64,000 bases of DNA, from NCBI RefSeq assembly GCF_000411455.1, contig NZ_KE150457.1, positions 1,886,023-1,950,022 of the forward strand, read 5' to 3'. This stretch comes from Microbacterium sp. oral taxon 186 str. F0373 (GTDB taxonomy: Bacteria > Actinomycetota > Actinomycetes > Actinomycetales > Microbacteriaceae). This document shows positions 7,307 to 15,691 of this stretch, piece by piece. Numbering within the stretch: position 1 is the stretch's first letter; the number at the start of each line of letters is the position of its first letter. Both the position numbers and the translations under genes were made by a program. The notes beneath the pieces were generated by a model, which saw only the letters and a program-made list of their open reading frames with translations, did not search any database and was not told the origin of the DNA.

Positions 7307-8080
7307 TCAGCCGCCGAACTCCGCCTTGAGGAAGTACGGCGTCTGGTTCGCATTGCACGCGGCGCCGATCTGCGCCACATCATCCGCAATGCCCGCCTGT
7401 GCGGTGCCGGGCTCGGTGGCCGTCGACACCGTGTGCGACATCGACGTGAGCGGCCCCTTCAGGCTCGACCTGGAGGCGGCTGCGAGGGCAGCGAGCTGGG
7501 ATGACGCCGCGGCGACCCGCGCCGTCCAGGTCGCAGCATCGAACGCCTTGTACTGGGTGTAGCCCTGATCAGCATTCATGAGCGCGCTGTACACGTCGAC
7601 GAACGCGGCGCAGTCCGCGGTCACCGCGGCATCCCGAACGAACTCCTTGGTGGAGAACAGCGGCGTCGCCGTCCACGGGATGCCGTCGTCCACCGTCACC
7701 GCGATAGAGGGTTGGGTCTTCGCATCCACCGGCCACGCGAGCGCCGCCGGCGCGCCGCACGTTCCGCTGATCGGGGACGTGTTCTCCGCCATCGCATCGC
7801 CGAACTCGACGACGTAGTGCCCGATGCCCTCGCACGTGAAGTCGATCGACACCGAGCGGGCGCCCGCGGGAACGGGGAAGTCCAGCCCCGGCCACCCCGT
7901 CGCGCCCGTCCCCGTCACGGTGGCGCCCGCCGTCGATGTGGCTGTGGCCTCGTCGCTGGCGGAAGAGCTCGGTGACGGTGCTGCACCGGTCGTCGTCGCG
8001 CAGCCCGACAGTGCGAACGCTGCGGCGATGAGAGCGCCGAGGACCGTGGTCGTGTGCGTCGTCGTTCGCGAAGGTGTCAT
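7307..8080 (-). CDS. Lipoprotein of unknown function
   Basis: A 257-residue exported lipoprotein. The N-terminus has a short basic segment, a hydrophobic stretch (VLGALIAAAFALSGC) and a lipobox LSGC with Cys at about residue 27, so it should be lipidated and held on the outer face of the membrane. A Ser/Thr/Ala-rich linker follows (residues 28-60), then a domain of about 190 residues with four further cysteines (CEG, GTCGAP, ADCAAF, AACNANQ) that could form two disulphides. I do not recognise the domain. It seems to be a single gene between the ATPase and acetyltransferase genes. Confidence 0.82.
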   Translation of the reverse strand: MTPSRTTTHTTTVLGALIAAAFALSGCATTTGAAPSPSSSASDEATATSTAGATVTGTGATGWPGLDFPVPAGARSVSIDFTCEGIGHYVVEFGDAMAENTSPISGTCGAPAALAWPVDAKTQPSIAVTVDDGIPWTATPLFSTKEFVRDAAVTADCAAFVDVYSALMNADQGYTQYKAFDAATWTARVAAASSQLAALAAASRSSLKGPLTSMSHTVSTATEPGTAQAGIADDVAQIGAACNANQTPYFLKAEFGG

Positions 8081-8204
8081 CTTTGATGTCTATCAGCGGC
8101 GGTCCGTCGGTACCAAGGCCACCGATCACATCGTCTGTCGTCGCGTCGCACCACTGGTCGTCGCGATCACCGGGGATGCGTCGAGCGGAGGGAACGCTGC
8201 GCGT

Positions 8205-8942
8205 CTACTGCGGCGCGCGCACCGAGCTGAAACGCGTGCGGCGACGCAGTGCGAAGCCGAGGCGTTCGTACGCGGCGATCGCGCCGGTGTTGGATGCCGC
8301 GGCATGCATCAGCGCCCGGTCGCCGCGCTGCTGGATGTGGAAGGCCACATCCAGCACGAGCCGCGAGGCCAACCCCTGACGGCGGTGGTCCTCATCGACC
8401 GCGACGGCGCTGATCTCGGTCCAGCCCGCGGGATGCAGGCGCTCGCCCGCCATCGCCACGAGACGCCCGCCCCGGCGGATGCCGATGTAGCGGCCGAGCT
8501 CGTGGGTGCGCGGGCGGAACGGACCGGGTTGGTTGCGAGCGACGATCGCGAGCATGTCGTCCACATCGTCGGCACCGAGCTCCACAGCCTCTTCGTCCGG
8601 GCGCGTCGACAACACCGGCGTCTCGATCAGCTGCACGCCCTCGCCGCCGCCGACGAACTCCCACCCGGCCGGCAGCTCGCCGTCGAAGCCCGAAAGACCG
8701 AACTGCTCCCCGGCATCCACGATCTCGCGCAGAGCGTCCCAGACCGCGGGGTCGTCCCACGTGCGCACGGCGACGAAGGGCGCGACATCGTCCGGGTAGC
8801 GGCGAGCGAGGTCCCCGCCGATGGCGAACGCCGCGTGCGGTCCCGTCAGCGACGACCACGCCGCGTTGTCGAGTACAGCGTCCCGCACAGCAGCGTCGTC
8901 GGAGAGGGCGGGAGCGGGAAGATCGATCGAGACATCGGGCAC
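8205..8942 (-). CDS. GNAT-family N-acetyltransferase
   Basis: A 245-residue protein with an FR47-like GNAT fold in its C-terminal half. The acetyl-CoA binding segment is VDEDHRRQGLASRLV (the R/Q-x-x-G-x-G/A loop), followed by HAAASNTGAIAAYERLGF, the classic motif B. The N-terminal half is a second, weak GNAT-like region, as in many two-domain members. The acceptor is unknown. I chose GTG 8942 because longer starts would overlap the divergent VOC gene and add an arginine-rich tail; GTG 8945 is equally possible. Confidence 0.85.
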   Translation of the reverse strand: MPDVSIDLPAPALSDDAAVRDAVLDNAAWSSLTGPHAAFAIGGDLARRYPDDVAPFVAVRTWDDPAVWDALREIVDAGEQFGLSGFDGELPAGWEFVGGGEGVQLIETPVLSTRPDEEAVELGADDVDDMLAIVARNQPGPFRPRTHELGRYIGIRRGGRLVAMAGERLHPAGWTEISAVAVDEDHRRQGLASRLVLDVAFHIQQRGDRALMHAAASNTGAIAAYERLGFALRRRTRFSSVRAPQ

Positions 8943-9044
8943 CACACCACTGTCCGCCGCAACGCGCGAACACGCAAACCGACGCGACCTCGCCACCACG
9001 CCGAGGCGCCCTCCACGCACGCGCAAGCCTGAAAGACTGTCCGT

Positions 9045-9437
9045 ATGCCCGGCTTCCATCACGTCGAACTGTGGGTCGCCGATCTGGATCAAGCTCGCCT
9101 CGAGTGGGGCTGGTTGCTGCAGCAGCTCGGGTTCGCCCGCGAGAGCGAGTGGCCGGAGGGGGAATCCTGGAGCGCGGGCGGGGCGTACCTCACGCTCACC
9201 ACCTCGCCGAACCTCTCCCGCGACGATCATGACCGCCGCGCGCCCGGCGTCAACCACCTCGCTTTCCACGGGGGAACCCGCGAACACGTCGACGCCGTCA
9301 TGGCGGCGGCCTCCGAACACGGCTGGACGCCGCTGTACCACGACCGGTATCCGCATGCGGGTGGACCGGATCACTACGCCGGCTGGCTGGAGAACTCGGC
9401 GGGAGCCAAAGCGGAGATCGTCGCCGACGGCTCCTGA
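9045..9437 (+). CDS. VOC-family (glyoxalase/bleomycin resistance fold) protein
   Basis: A 130-residue protein made of two beta-alpha-beta-beta-beta modules. It starts MPGFHHVELWVADLDQARLE and the second module is GVNHLAFHGGTREHVDAVMA; the C-terminus WLENSAGAKAEIV carries the usual last metal-ligand Glu. His and Glu residues at the canonical positions suggest that a divalent metal is bound. Relatives range from dioxygenases to antibiotic-binding proteins, so the reaction is unknown. The gene is transcribed divergently from the acetyltransferase gene and is followed 26 bases later by the SRPBCC gene, probably in one transcript. Confidence 0.88.
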   Translation: MPGFHHVELWVADLDQARLEWGWLLQQLGFARESEWPEGESWSAGGAYLTLTTSPNLSRDDHDRRAPGVNHLAFHGGTREHVDAVMAAASEHGWTPLYHDRYPHAGGPDHYAGWLENSAGAKAEIVADGS

Positions 9438-9463
9438 CGGCGTGCGGCTGCGAGGATCGAGGC

Positions 9464-9916
9464 ATGGCGAGCTCCTTCACGGTCATCACCCGCGCGAGCG
9501 TCGCCCGCGAGGAACTTTTCGACCTCTCGCTCGACATCGATGCGCATCTGGCGTCGATGTCGGCATCCGACGAGCGTGCCATCGGCGGCGTGACGTCCGG
9601 CGCCATCGGGCTGGGGGAGACGGTCACCTGGCGGGCGCGCCACTTCGGCGTCTGGTTCACGATGACCTCGCGCATCACGGCGCTCGACCGGCCCGCAAGG
9701 TTCGTCGACGATCAGACCCGCGGGCCATTCCGGTCCTTCCGACACGAGCACGTGTTCGAGGACGACGGCGACGGCGGCACGGTGATGACCGACACTCTCA
9801 CGCTCGCCTCGCCCGTCTTCGGGGCGCTCGCAGAGCGGCTGATCCTCGTGCCCTACCTGCGGAGGCTGATCGTGGAGCGCAACCGGCACCTCGTCGACGC
9901 GCTCGACGCTCGGTAA
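9464..9916 (+). CDS. SRPBCC-family (START-like) protein
   Basis: A 150-residue single-domain protein with the helix-grip pattern of SRPBCC/polyketide-cyclase-like proteins: an N-terminal strand and helix (FTVITRASVAREELFDLSLDI), then GETVTWRARHFGVWFTMTSRI, DDQTRGPFRSFRHEHVFE and a long C-terminal helix. Such proteins bind hydrophobic ligands in a closed cavity, and the ligand here is unknown. GAGGATCGAGGC upstream serves as the ribosome-binding site. It is likely co-transcribed with the VOC gene. Confidence 0.85.
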   Translation: MASSFTVITRASVAREELFDLSLDIDAHLASMSASDERAIGGVTSGAIGLGETVTWRARHFGVWFTMTSRITALDRPARFVDDQTRGPFRSFRHEHVFEDDGDGGTVMTDTLTLASPVFGALAERLILVPYLRRLIVERNRHLVDALDAR

Positions 9917-9929
9917 GCGGCCGCCGCCA

Positions 9930-10351
9930 TCACTGTGGCGCCGCAAGCTCGGCGCGCACCAGTGCCCACACCTGCTTGTCGTGGAAGACGCCGCCGTTGA
10001 GCCACGCTCCCCGCAGGGTGCCATCGAGGGTCATGCCGAGACGGCGGGCGACGGCGGCGCTGCGCTCGTTGTCGGCCCGGCAGCGCCACTCGACCCGGTT
10101 CAGACCGCGCTCGCGGAGGGCGTAGTCGACGAGCAGGCGGGATGCCGCGGTCACTAGTCCCCGACCTCGGCAGCCGGCTCCAGCCAGCATCCGATCTCGC
10201 ACTGGCCGGCCGGGGCGCTGAAGCTCACGAACATCACTCCGCTGGCGAGCTGCCCGTCGCTCCAGATTCCGTAGAGGCGCCCGCCGTCGTCGGCCGCGCT
10301 CTGCCGCCTGCCTCGTCGATCGTCCTGGGTGGGAGTCGGTTCGAAGGCCAC
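9930..10351 (-). pseudogene. Decayed RimJ/RimL-like N-acetyltransferase, frameshifted and N-terminally truncated
   Basis: Two frames together encode the C-terminal two thirds of a ribosomal-protein-type GNAT. From GTG 10351: GGRLYGIWSDGQLASGVMFV, ending EIGCWLEPAAEVGD at 10154. One base out of frame it continues EGRGLVTAASRLLVDYAL, NRVEWRCRADNERSAAVARR and LGMTLDGTLRGAWLNG, to 9930. Adding one G at about 10165-10170 restores EPAAEGRGLVTAA. The first 50 or so residues of the family are also absent. A single sequencing error could explain the frameshift but not the missing N-terminus. Confidence 0.8.
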
Positions 10352-10414
10352 GCCGTCAGCCTAACGTGGCCCGTTCGGCGCACCTGGGGGACATATGGCA
10401 GGGCGGAATGCAGG

Positions 10415-10452
10415 AAAGAGCCCGCCTCGACAGCAGTCGGGACGGGCTCTTT
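10415..10452. terminator. Strong hairpin terminator between cspA and the decayed GNAT
   Basis: AAAGAGCCCG (10415-10424) pairs perfectly with CGGGCTCTTT (10443-10452) around an 18-base loop. The A and T ends let it work for both strands. It lies 12 bases after the cspA stop. Confidence 0.85.
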
Positions 10453-10464
10453 CGTGACTCTGGA

Positions 10465-10668
10465 TCAGAGGGCGCGGATGTTCGCAGCCTGCATGCCCTT
10501 GGGGCCACGCTCGGCGTCGAATTCGACCTTCTGGTCTTCGCGCAGCTCCTTGAAGCCGTCGCTGACGATTGCGGAGAAGTGCGCGAACAGGTCGGCGGAG
10601 CCGTCGTCCGGCGCGATGAAGCCGTAGCCCTTCTCGGAGTTGAACCATTTCACGGTGCCAGTGGCCAT
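10465..10668 (-). CDS. cspA: Cold-shock domain protein
   Basis: A 67-residue single cold-shock domain that binds single-stranded RNA or DNA. The RNP1 motif KGYGFIAP and RNP2-like LFAHFSAI are intact, and it starts [20 protein letters not shown] 10668 is preceded by AAGGAAA at a good distance. The leader is long; the frame is open in phase for a further 97 codons upstream to ATG 10959 (see findings), so a longer product cannot be ruled out. A strong terminator follows. Confidence 0.95.
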   Translation of the reverse strand: MATGTVKWFNSEKGYGFIAPDDGSADLFAHFSAIVSDGFKELREDQKVEFDAERGPKGMQAANIRAL

Positions 10669-11138
10669 CGTGTCTTTCCTTCTGTTTTTCGGGCCGCCGG
10701 AGCGACCGGGTGTGCCGCGTCGACGAATGCGATGCGGACGTGTGTGGGTCGAGGTGGGGGCTGCGAGCGCTGCGGTGACGGCTGCGCGCGCGGCGTCCAC
10801 GTCGAGGTGGATGCCGAGATCTTGCCCCTCGGCGCCGCAGGCGCGCGCCCCGGCATTCGTCTCATGGACGAACCCGGCGTACTCGCCGAGCGCCGTCGCG
10901 ACGTACACGTCGTGATCGGCCTGGCGCCAGGTGACCTCGTGCGAGGTGAGGAGAATCATCAATCGTTTCTGTGCGCACCGCCACAGGATGCGCAGGCGGC
11001 GAGAAGATGCCGCGGGTAGAAGGTGGTGGTCCGAGTGGTGAGCTCTCGGCGTCGAGAGGGGTGGGATGGACCCGTGCCCGAAATGCGGGACGACTGAGCT
11101 TAGCACCATCTGCCCGTGGGTACGCTGGACGTCTGTCG

Positions 11139-11144
11139 TAGGGT
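11139..11144 (+). promoter_or_regulatory. -10 box of a leaderless promoter for the lipoprotein gene
   Basis: TAGGGT is followed by six bases and then ATG 11151. Confidence 0.6.
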
Positions 11145-11150
11145 CGAAGC

Positions 11151-11954
11151 ATGCGACGGCCCGTCCCTCTTGTGTTGACCCTCGGTGTTCTCGCCTGCGC
11201 CTTTGCGCTGAGCTCCTGCTCCGCGGGCACGCCGAATCCCGCCGGCTCATCGTCCGATGCCGTCGCGCCAGCGACCGCGACCGCCTCTGCGTCCGCGGCG
11301 GCCGGCGCCGCACCCATCGCCGCCCCGAGCACCTGCGACGCCGTCGACCTCACGGCGGACGCCGCTGTCGCCGGCGCCGACCTCGCCGCGTGCGTCGTGG
11401 CGTTCTCGAAGGCCGCCGGCAGCGGGCACGAGACGTTCTCGGCATCCGACGGCACGACGGGGACGGCGGATTTCGTGTTCGGTGACGCTCCGGCGCTGTC
11501 CGGAACGGTCACCAGCAGCGACGGCACGACGTCGTTCGTGCTCACCCCCGACGCGTCGTGGGTCACGATCGACGGAGCGTGGGTGCAGGGAGACGCGACC
11601 AGCTCAGATCCGAAGAAGATGCTGGCGGGCACCATCGGGCAGGCTTACCGCGCGTTCGCCGACCCGTCGGCCACGGCATCCCTCATCTCGTCGGCGCCGT
11701 CGTGGACCGTGCAGAAGGACCAGGATCTCGTCGACTTGCCCGACGGTACGCAGGTACGCGCGTGGCGCGTGCAGGCCGACGCGCCGTTCAGCGCCGTCGG
11801 CGCCGATGTGCAGGAGATGACGCTGTGGTTGACGTCCGGGCACGTGCCCGCCGGTGTCCAGGCCACCGTGTCGGTGGCCGGCACGCAGACGACGACCACG
11901 CAGCACTTCTCGGGCTGGGGGATGCCGGTGAGCATCGCCACGCCGCAGCCGTGA
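11151..11954 (+). CDS. Lipoprotein, LppX/LprG-like in size and layout
   Basis: A 267-residue lipoprotein. The signal peptide [20 protein letters not shown] ends in the lipobox LSSC (Cys at about residue 23). An Ala/Ser/Thr-rich linker to residue 55 follows, then a domain of about 200 residues with many short beta strands ([43 protein letters not shown]). The pattern is that of mycobacterial LppX/LprAFG lipid-carrier folds, but this is inferred from size and strand pattern only. The leaderless start at 11151 is supported by TAGGGT. Confidence 0.8.
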   Translation: MRRPVPLVLTLGVLACAFALSSCSAGTPNPAGSSSDAVAPATATASASAAAGAAPIAAPSTCDAVDLTADAAVAGADLAACVVAFSKAAGSGHETFSASDGTTGTADFVFGDAPALSGTVTSSDGTTSFVLTPDASWVTIDGAWVQGDATSSDPKKMLAGTIGQAYRAFADPSATASLISSAPSWTVQKDQDLVDLPDGTQVRAWRVQADAPFSAVGADVQEMTLWLTSGHVPAGVQATVSVAGTQTTTTQHFSGWGMPVSIATPQP

Positions 11955-12062
11955 ACGCCGCGGACGGCGCGCGCGGCGGAAGAGGGAGCGAGAACGGCAT
12001 CGAGGTCGCCTGGCCGACGTCGCTGGTGTGAGCTGCATCGGTGCGCGGCGGTGTCGAGCCGG

Positions 12063-13319
12063 TCAGGCCCGCATTCCGCCCCGCAGCCGCAGCGCGCGGT
12101 AGCCGACGCCGACGCACGCGACCACCACGCCGCCGACGATCGACGGCCAGGGCAGGGTCGCCACCAGCACGACGCAGCCGATCATGCCGACGATCTGCAG
12201 CGCCCGCGGAAAACGGCGGGCCGCGGCATCCTGTCGGAACGCGGCGATGTTGGCGACCAGGTAGTACAGCAGCACGCCGAACGACGAGAAGCCGATCGCG
12301 GATCGCAGGTCGGTCGCCACGATCAGAAGACTGACGACGGCGGCGAGCACGAGCTCCGCGCGGTGCGGCACGGCGTAGCGCGGGTGCACCGCCGAGAGCC
12401 ACTGCGGCAGGTCTCCCGTGCGGGCCATCGCCAGGCTCGTGCGCCCGATGCCGGCGACGAGAGCCAGAAGAGCCCCCAGGGATGCCGCCGCTGCCCCGAC
12501 CCGCACGACCGGCGCGGTCCAGGTCCACCCGCCCGCCGCCGCCACCTCGGCCAGCGGTGCCGACGAGGCGGCGAGGCGCTCGGGGCCGAGGGTGGCGAGC
12601 GACACGAGGGCGATGGCGACGTACACGAGCAGGGCCAGGCTCAGCGCGATGACGATCGCGCGGGGGATCGTCCGGCGAGGATCGCGTACCTCCTCGCCCA
12701 TCGTGGCGATGCGGGCGTACCCCGCGAAGGCGAAGAACAGCAGCCCGGCCGACTGCAGCACGCCGTACCAGCCGTGGGGGCCGGGATCGATCACGAGGTT
12801 GTCGGCGGAGCCGGCGCCGGATGCCGAGGCGGCCACGACCACGAGGGCGAGCACCGCCAAGACGACCACCACGATCACCTTGGTGAGAGCCGCCGTGCGG
12901 GTGACCCCGACCGTGTTGACCGCCGCGAGCACCAGGACCGCGGCGACGGCGACGGGCTTCTCCCACCCCGCGGGGGCGGCATACGAGGCGAACGTCAAGG
13001 CCATCGCCGCGCAGCTGGCCGTCTTGCCGATGACGAACGACCAGCCGGCGAAGAATCCCGACCACGGGCCGATCATCTCCCGGCCGTAGACGTACGTCCC
13101 CCCGGATGTCGGAAACTGCGCGGCGAGCTGCGCCGACGACGTCGCATTCGCGTAGGCCACCACCGCCGCAAGGGTCAGGCCGATCAACAGGCCCGAGCCG
13201 GCCGCCGCCGCAGCGGGCGCGAACGCGGCGAACACGCCCGCGCCGATCATCGAGCCCAGACCGATCGCGATCGCATCGACCAGGCCCAGGCGACGGGCCA
13301 ATGCCGCGGGGGCGCTCAT
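12063..13319 (-). CDS. APC-family amino-acid permease
   Basis: A 418-residue membrane transporter with about 12 hydrophobic segments. The first helix carries the conserved GLGSMIGAGVFAAFAP unwinding motif of the APC superfamily, and the TSGGTYVYGREMIGP loop and the FAFAGYARIATMGEEVRDP segment in the middle match amino-acid/polyamine permeases. Substrate cannot be read from sequence. The long hydrophobic Ala/Val runs are normal for this GC content. The gene is convergent with the lipoprotein gene and lies 87 bases downstream of the aldehyde dehydrogenase stop on the same strand, so a link with that operon is possible. Confidence 0.92.
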   Translation of the reverse strand: MSAPAALARRLGLVDAIAIGLGSMIGAGVFAAFAPAAAAAGSGLLIGLTLAAVVAYANATSSAQLAAQFPTSGGTYVYGREMIGPWSGFFAGWSFVIGKTASCAAMALTFASYAAPAGWEKPVAVAAVLVLAAVNTVGVTRTAALTKVIVVVVLAVLALVVVAASASGAGSADNLVIDPGPHGWYGVLQSAGLLFFAFAGYARIATMGEEVRDPRRTIPRAIVIALSLALLVYVAIALVSLATLGPERLAASSAPLAEVAAAGGWTWTAPVVRVGAAAASLGALLALVAGIGRTSLAMARTGDLPQWLSAVHPRYAVPHRAELVLAAVVSLLIVATDLRSAIGFSSFGVLLYYLVANIAAFRQDAAARRFPRALQIVGMIGCVVLVATLPWPSIVGGVVVACVGVGYRALRLRGGMRA

Positions 13320-13406
13320 CGGGCCCGGGACGACGTGCGCAGAGGAATCACGCCGCGATTGTAGTGCGCACGCCGAACCCGCCGGTGAACGAGCCGAGGC
13401 TCGCGC

Positions 13407-14819
13407 TCAGGGCCGGTGGCGAATCCAGACGCTCTTTTCGCGCGTCCACTGCTCGAACGCGCGGAGCGATTTCTCCACCCCTCCGAAGCCCGACTGCTTC
13501 CACCCGCCGAAGGGCATCGCCAGATCGCCTTCGCTGTACGCTCCGACCGAGACCAGTCCGGCCTCCACGCCGCGGGCCAGCGCCAGCGCGTCGTCCAGCC
13601 GCGTCGTCCACACCGAGGCCGCGAGCCCGTAAGGGATGTCGTTGGCCAGAGCGATGGCCTCGTCGCGCGTATCGAACGCCTGCACCGTGACGATCGGTCC
13701 GAACAGTTCCTGGCGGGTGATGTCCGACCCGGGCGCCACACCGGTCACAACCGTCGGCGCGACATAGTGGCCACCGGGCGCGACATCGATCTCACCGCCT
13801 CCCGTCACGACCGTCGCTCCCTCGCGGAGCGCCTGCGCCACGGCATCCGTCATCCGCCTGGCCGCGGCCGCGGTGAGCACGGGGCCGAGCTGCGTCGCGG
13901 GGTCGGCGGGGTGACCGACGCGCAGGGCGTCAGCCGCGGCGGCGAACCGCGCCACCACCTCGTCGTGGATCGAGCGGTGCACGAGGATGCGCGAGCCCGC
14001 CGTGCAGTTCTGTCCCGAGGTGAGGAACGCCGACTCGACCATCGCTTCGATCAGCTCGTCGCCGAAGGAGAGGGCGTCATCCATCAGAATCTGCGGACTC
14101 TTGCCGCCCATCTCCAGGCTCACCCGCTTCAGATTGCTCGCGGCGGCGGCGGCGAGAATCGACCGTCCGGTCGCCGTGGACCCCGTGAACGACAGGGCGC
14201 CGATGATCGGGTCGTCGGCCAGCGCCGCGCCCGTCGTCGGCCCGTCTCCGGGCAGCACCTGCAGGACCCCGTCGGGAAGTCCCGCCTCGGCCGCGAGGGC
14301 GGCGAGATGCTGCACCGACCGCGGCGTCGCGTCGGCGGGCTTGAGGATGAGGCTGTTGCCGGCCGCGAGCGCTGGGCCCACCTTCCACGCGGCCATCGCG
14401 AGGGGGTAGTTCCAGGGGAGGATCGCCGCAACCACGCCGAACGGCTCGCGTTCGGTGAAGGCGAGCACGTCGGGTCCGGATGCCGTCGTCGTGCCGTACT
14501 GCTTGTCGACGGCTTCGGCGAACCAGCGGATGGATTCGATCGCCGACGGCACGTCGTTCTCGCGGCACTCGGTGATCGGTTTGCCGGCATCCTCGCAGTC
14601 CAAGCGGGCGAGCGTCTCGGCGTCGCGCGCCATCAGATCCGCCAGGCGCGACAGCACCGCGGCGCGCTCCCGGGGCGTTCGCCCCGCCCACACCCGTGAG
14701 CGGAAGATCTCGTCGGCGCGACGGGCCGCGGCGTGCACCTCGGCGGCCGACGTGATCGGCGTCTCGCCGAGCACGGTCCCGTCGGCGGGCGAGCGGAGGG
14801 TGAGGGTGGCGGCGGTCAT
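13407..14819 (-). CDS. NAD(P)-dependent aldehyde dehydrogenase
   Basis: A 470-residue ALDH that oxidises an aldehyde to its acid. The general base Glu is in LEMGGKSPQ, the nucleophile Cys in SGQNCTAGSR, and the dinucleotide-binding GSTATGRSIL and the FGPIVTV / PFGGWKQSGFG blocks are present. Length and motifs match gamma-aminobutyraldehyde/betaine aldehyde dehydrogenase-like enzymes. It is the third gene of an operon with the SDR (overlap 4 bases) and the FMO (overlap 4 bases). Here it probably oxidises an aldehyde formed by the pathway. Confidence 0.93.
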   Translation of the reverse strand: MTAATLTLRSPADGTVLGETPITSAAEVHAAARRADEIFRSRVWAGRTPRERAAVLSRLADLMARDAETLARLDCEDAGKPITECRENDVPSAIESIRWFAEAVDKQYGTTTASGPDVLAFTEREPFGVVAAILPWNYPLAMAAWKVGPALAAGNSLILKPADATPRSVQHLAALAAEAGLPDGVLQVLPGDGPTTGAALADDPIIGALSFTGSTATGRSILAAAAASNLKRVSLEMGGKSPQILMDDALSFGDELIEAMVESAFLTSGQNCTAGSRILVHRSIHDEVVARFAAAADALRVGHPADPATQLGPVLTAAAARRMTDAVAQALREGATVVTGGGEIDVAPGGHYVAPTVVTGVAPGSDITRQELFGPIVTVQAFDTRDEAIALANDIPYGLAASVWTTRLDDALALARGVEAGLVSVGAYSEGDLAMPFGGWKQSGFGGVEKSLRAFEQWTREKSVWIRHRP

Positions 14820-15691
14820 GCGGTCTCCTTCAGAACGAGGTCGTCGCCGTCGCGGACGACGTGTCCGTCGCGCTCCAACTGGGCGAGGTAGCGGGCCATG
14901 CCGCGCTCGCCGCGACGGCGGAAGCCGCGCATCAGCTGCGGCAGGGCGTTGGGCACGAGCATGGCGAGGCGGATCAGCACCGACTCCGACGGCTTCGGGT
15001 AGATCTCCAGCCGCGGCCGGTCGAGCATGCGCATCATCGCGCGGGCGACCGCCCGGGGCGGCTGGGGCGGATCTTGGAACTGCAGCGAGTTGCCTCCATC
15101 GATCGCCTCCTGCCGCAGCATGCGGGTGTCGGTCGCCGACGGCAGCACGGAGCCGGCGATGATCCCCTTCTGGCGCAGGTCGAGCCCGATCGAGAGCATC
15201 GCTCCGCGCAGCCCGAACTTCGACGCCGTGTAGATCGGGGTCTCACCCAGGGGGAAGATGCCCCCGAGCGAGACGGTCGTGATCACGCGGGGGTCGCGCG
15301 AGCGGTGCAGCAACGGCAGGGCCAGGCGGGTGAGCACCAGCGGCGACAGGAGGTTCACCTCGGTCTCGAGCCGGATGCTCGCCACCGAGCGGGCGTCGAA
15401 GCGTTCCGCGCTCGTCATGCCGACGTTGTTGATGAGTACATCGATGCGGCCGTAGGCCTCTTCGATCTCGCCGAGCACACGCTCCACCTGGTCGTCGTCG
15501 GTGAGATCGCCGGCGAAGCCCCGATGTCCCCGACCGGGCAGTGCGGCGGCCGCGCGTTCGGCGGCTTCGGCGCGGATGTCGACGAGGGCGAGCGCCGCGC
15601 CGCGTTGCGCGGCCTCGCCGGCGAAGGCGCGGGCGATGCCCCCGGCGCCGCCCGTGACGACGATGACCTTGTCGCGGTAGTCGTAGCTCAC
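14816..15691 (-). CDS. Short-chain dehydrogenase/reductase
   Basis: A 291-residue classical SDR. The Rossmann motif TGGAGGIA is at residues 13-20, NNVG at about residue 90, and the catalytic Tyr and Lys are in YTASK, with Ser in TTVSLGGIFP. A C-terminal extension of about 60 residues with a basic amphipathic stretch (LMRGFRRRGERGMARYL) resembles SDRs that act near membranes on hydrophobic alcohols or ketones. It is translationally coupled between the FMO and ALDH genes, which suggests interconversion of an alcohol and a ketone in one pathway. Confidence 0.92.
   Translation of the reverse strand: MSYDYRDKVIVVTGGAGGIARAFAGEAAQRGAALALVDIRAEAAERAAAALPGRGHRGFAGDLTDDDQVERVLGEIEEAYGRIDVLINNVGMTSAERFDARSVASIRLETEVNLLSPLVLTRLALPLLHRSRDPRVITTVSLGGIFPLGETPIYTASKFGLRGAMLSIGLDLRQKGIIAGSVLPSATDTRMLRQEAIDGGNSLQFQDPPQPPRAVARAMMRMLDRPRLEIYPKPSESVLIRLAMLVPNALPQLMRGFRRRGERGMARYLAQLERDGHVVRDGDDLVLKETA

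Noticed and set aside
8943..9374. Longer 5' extension of the acetyltransferase at 8205
   Set aside because: It overlaps the divergent VOC gene and encodes a non-conserved Arg/Val-rich peptide.
10681..11019. A plus-strand frame opposite the cspA leader
   Set aside because: No family resemblance; it is the reverse of the leader and the in-phase cspA extension.
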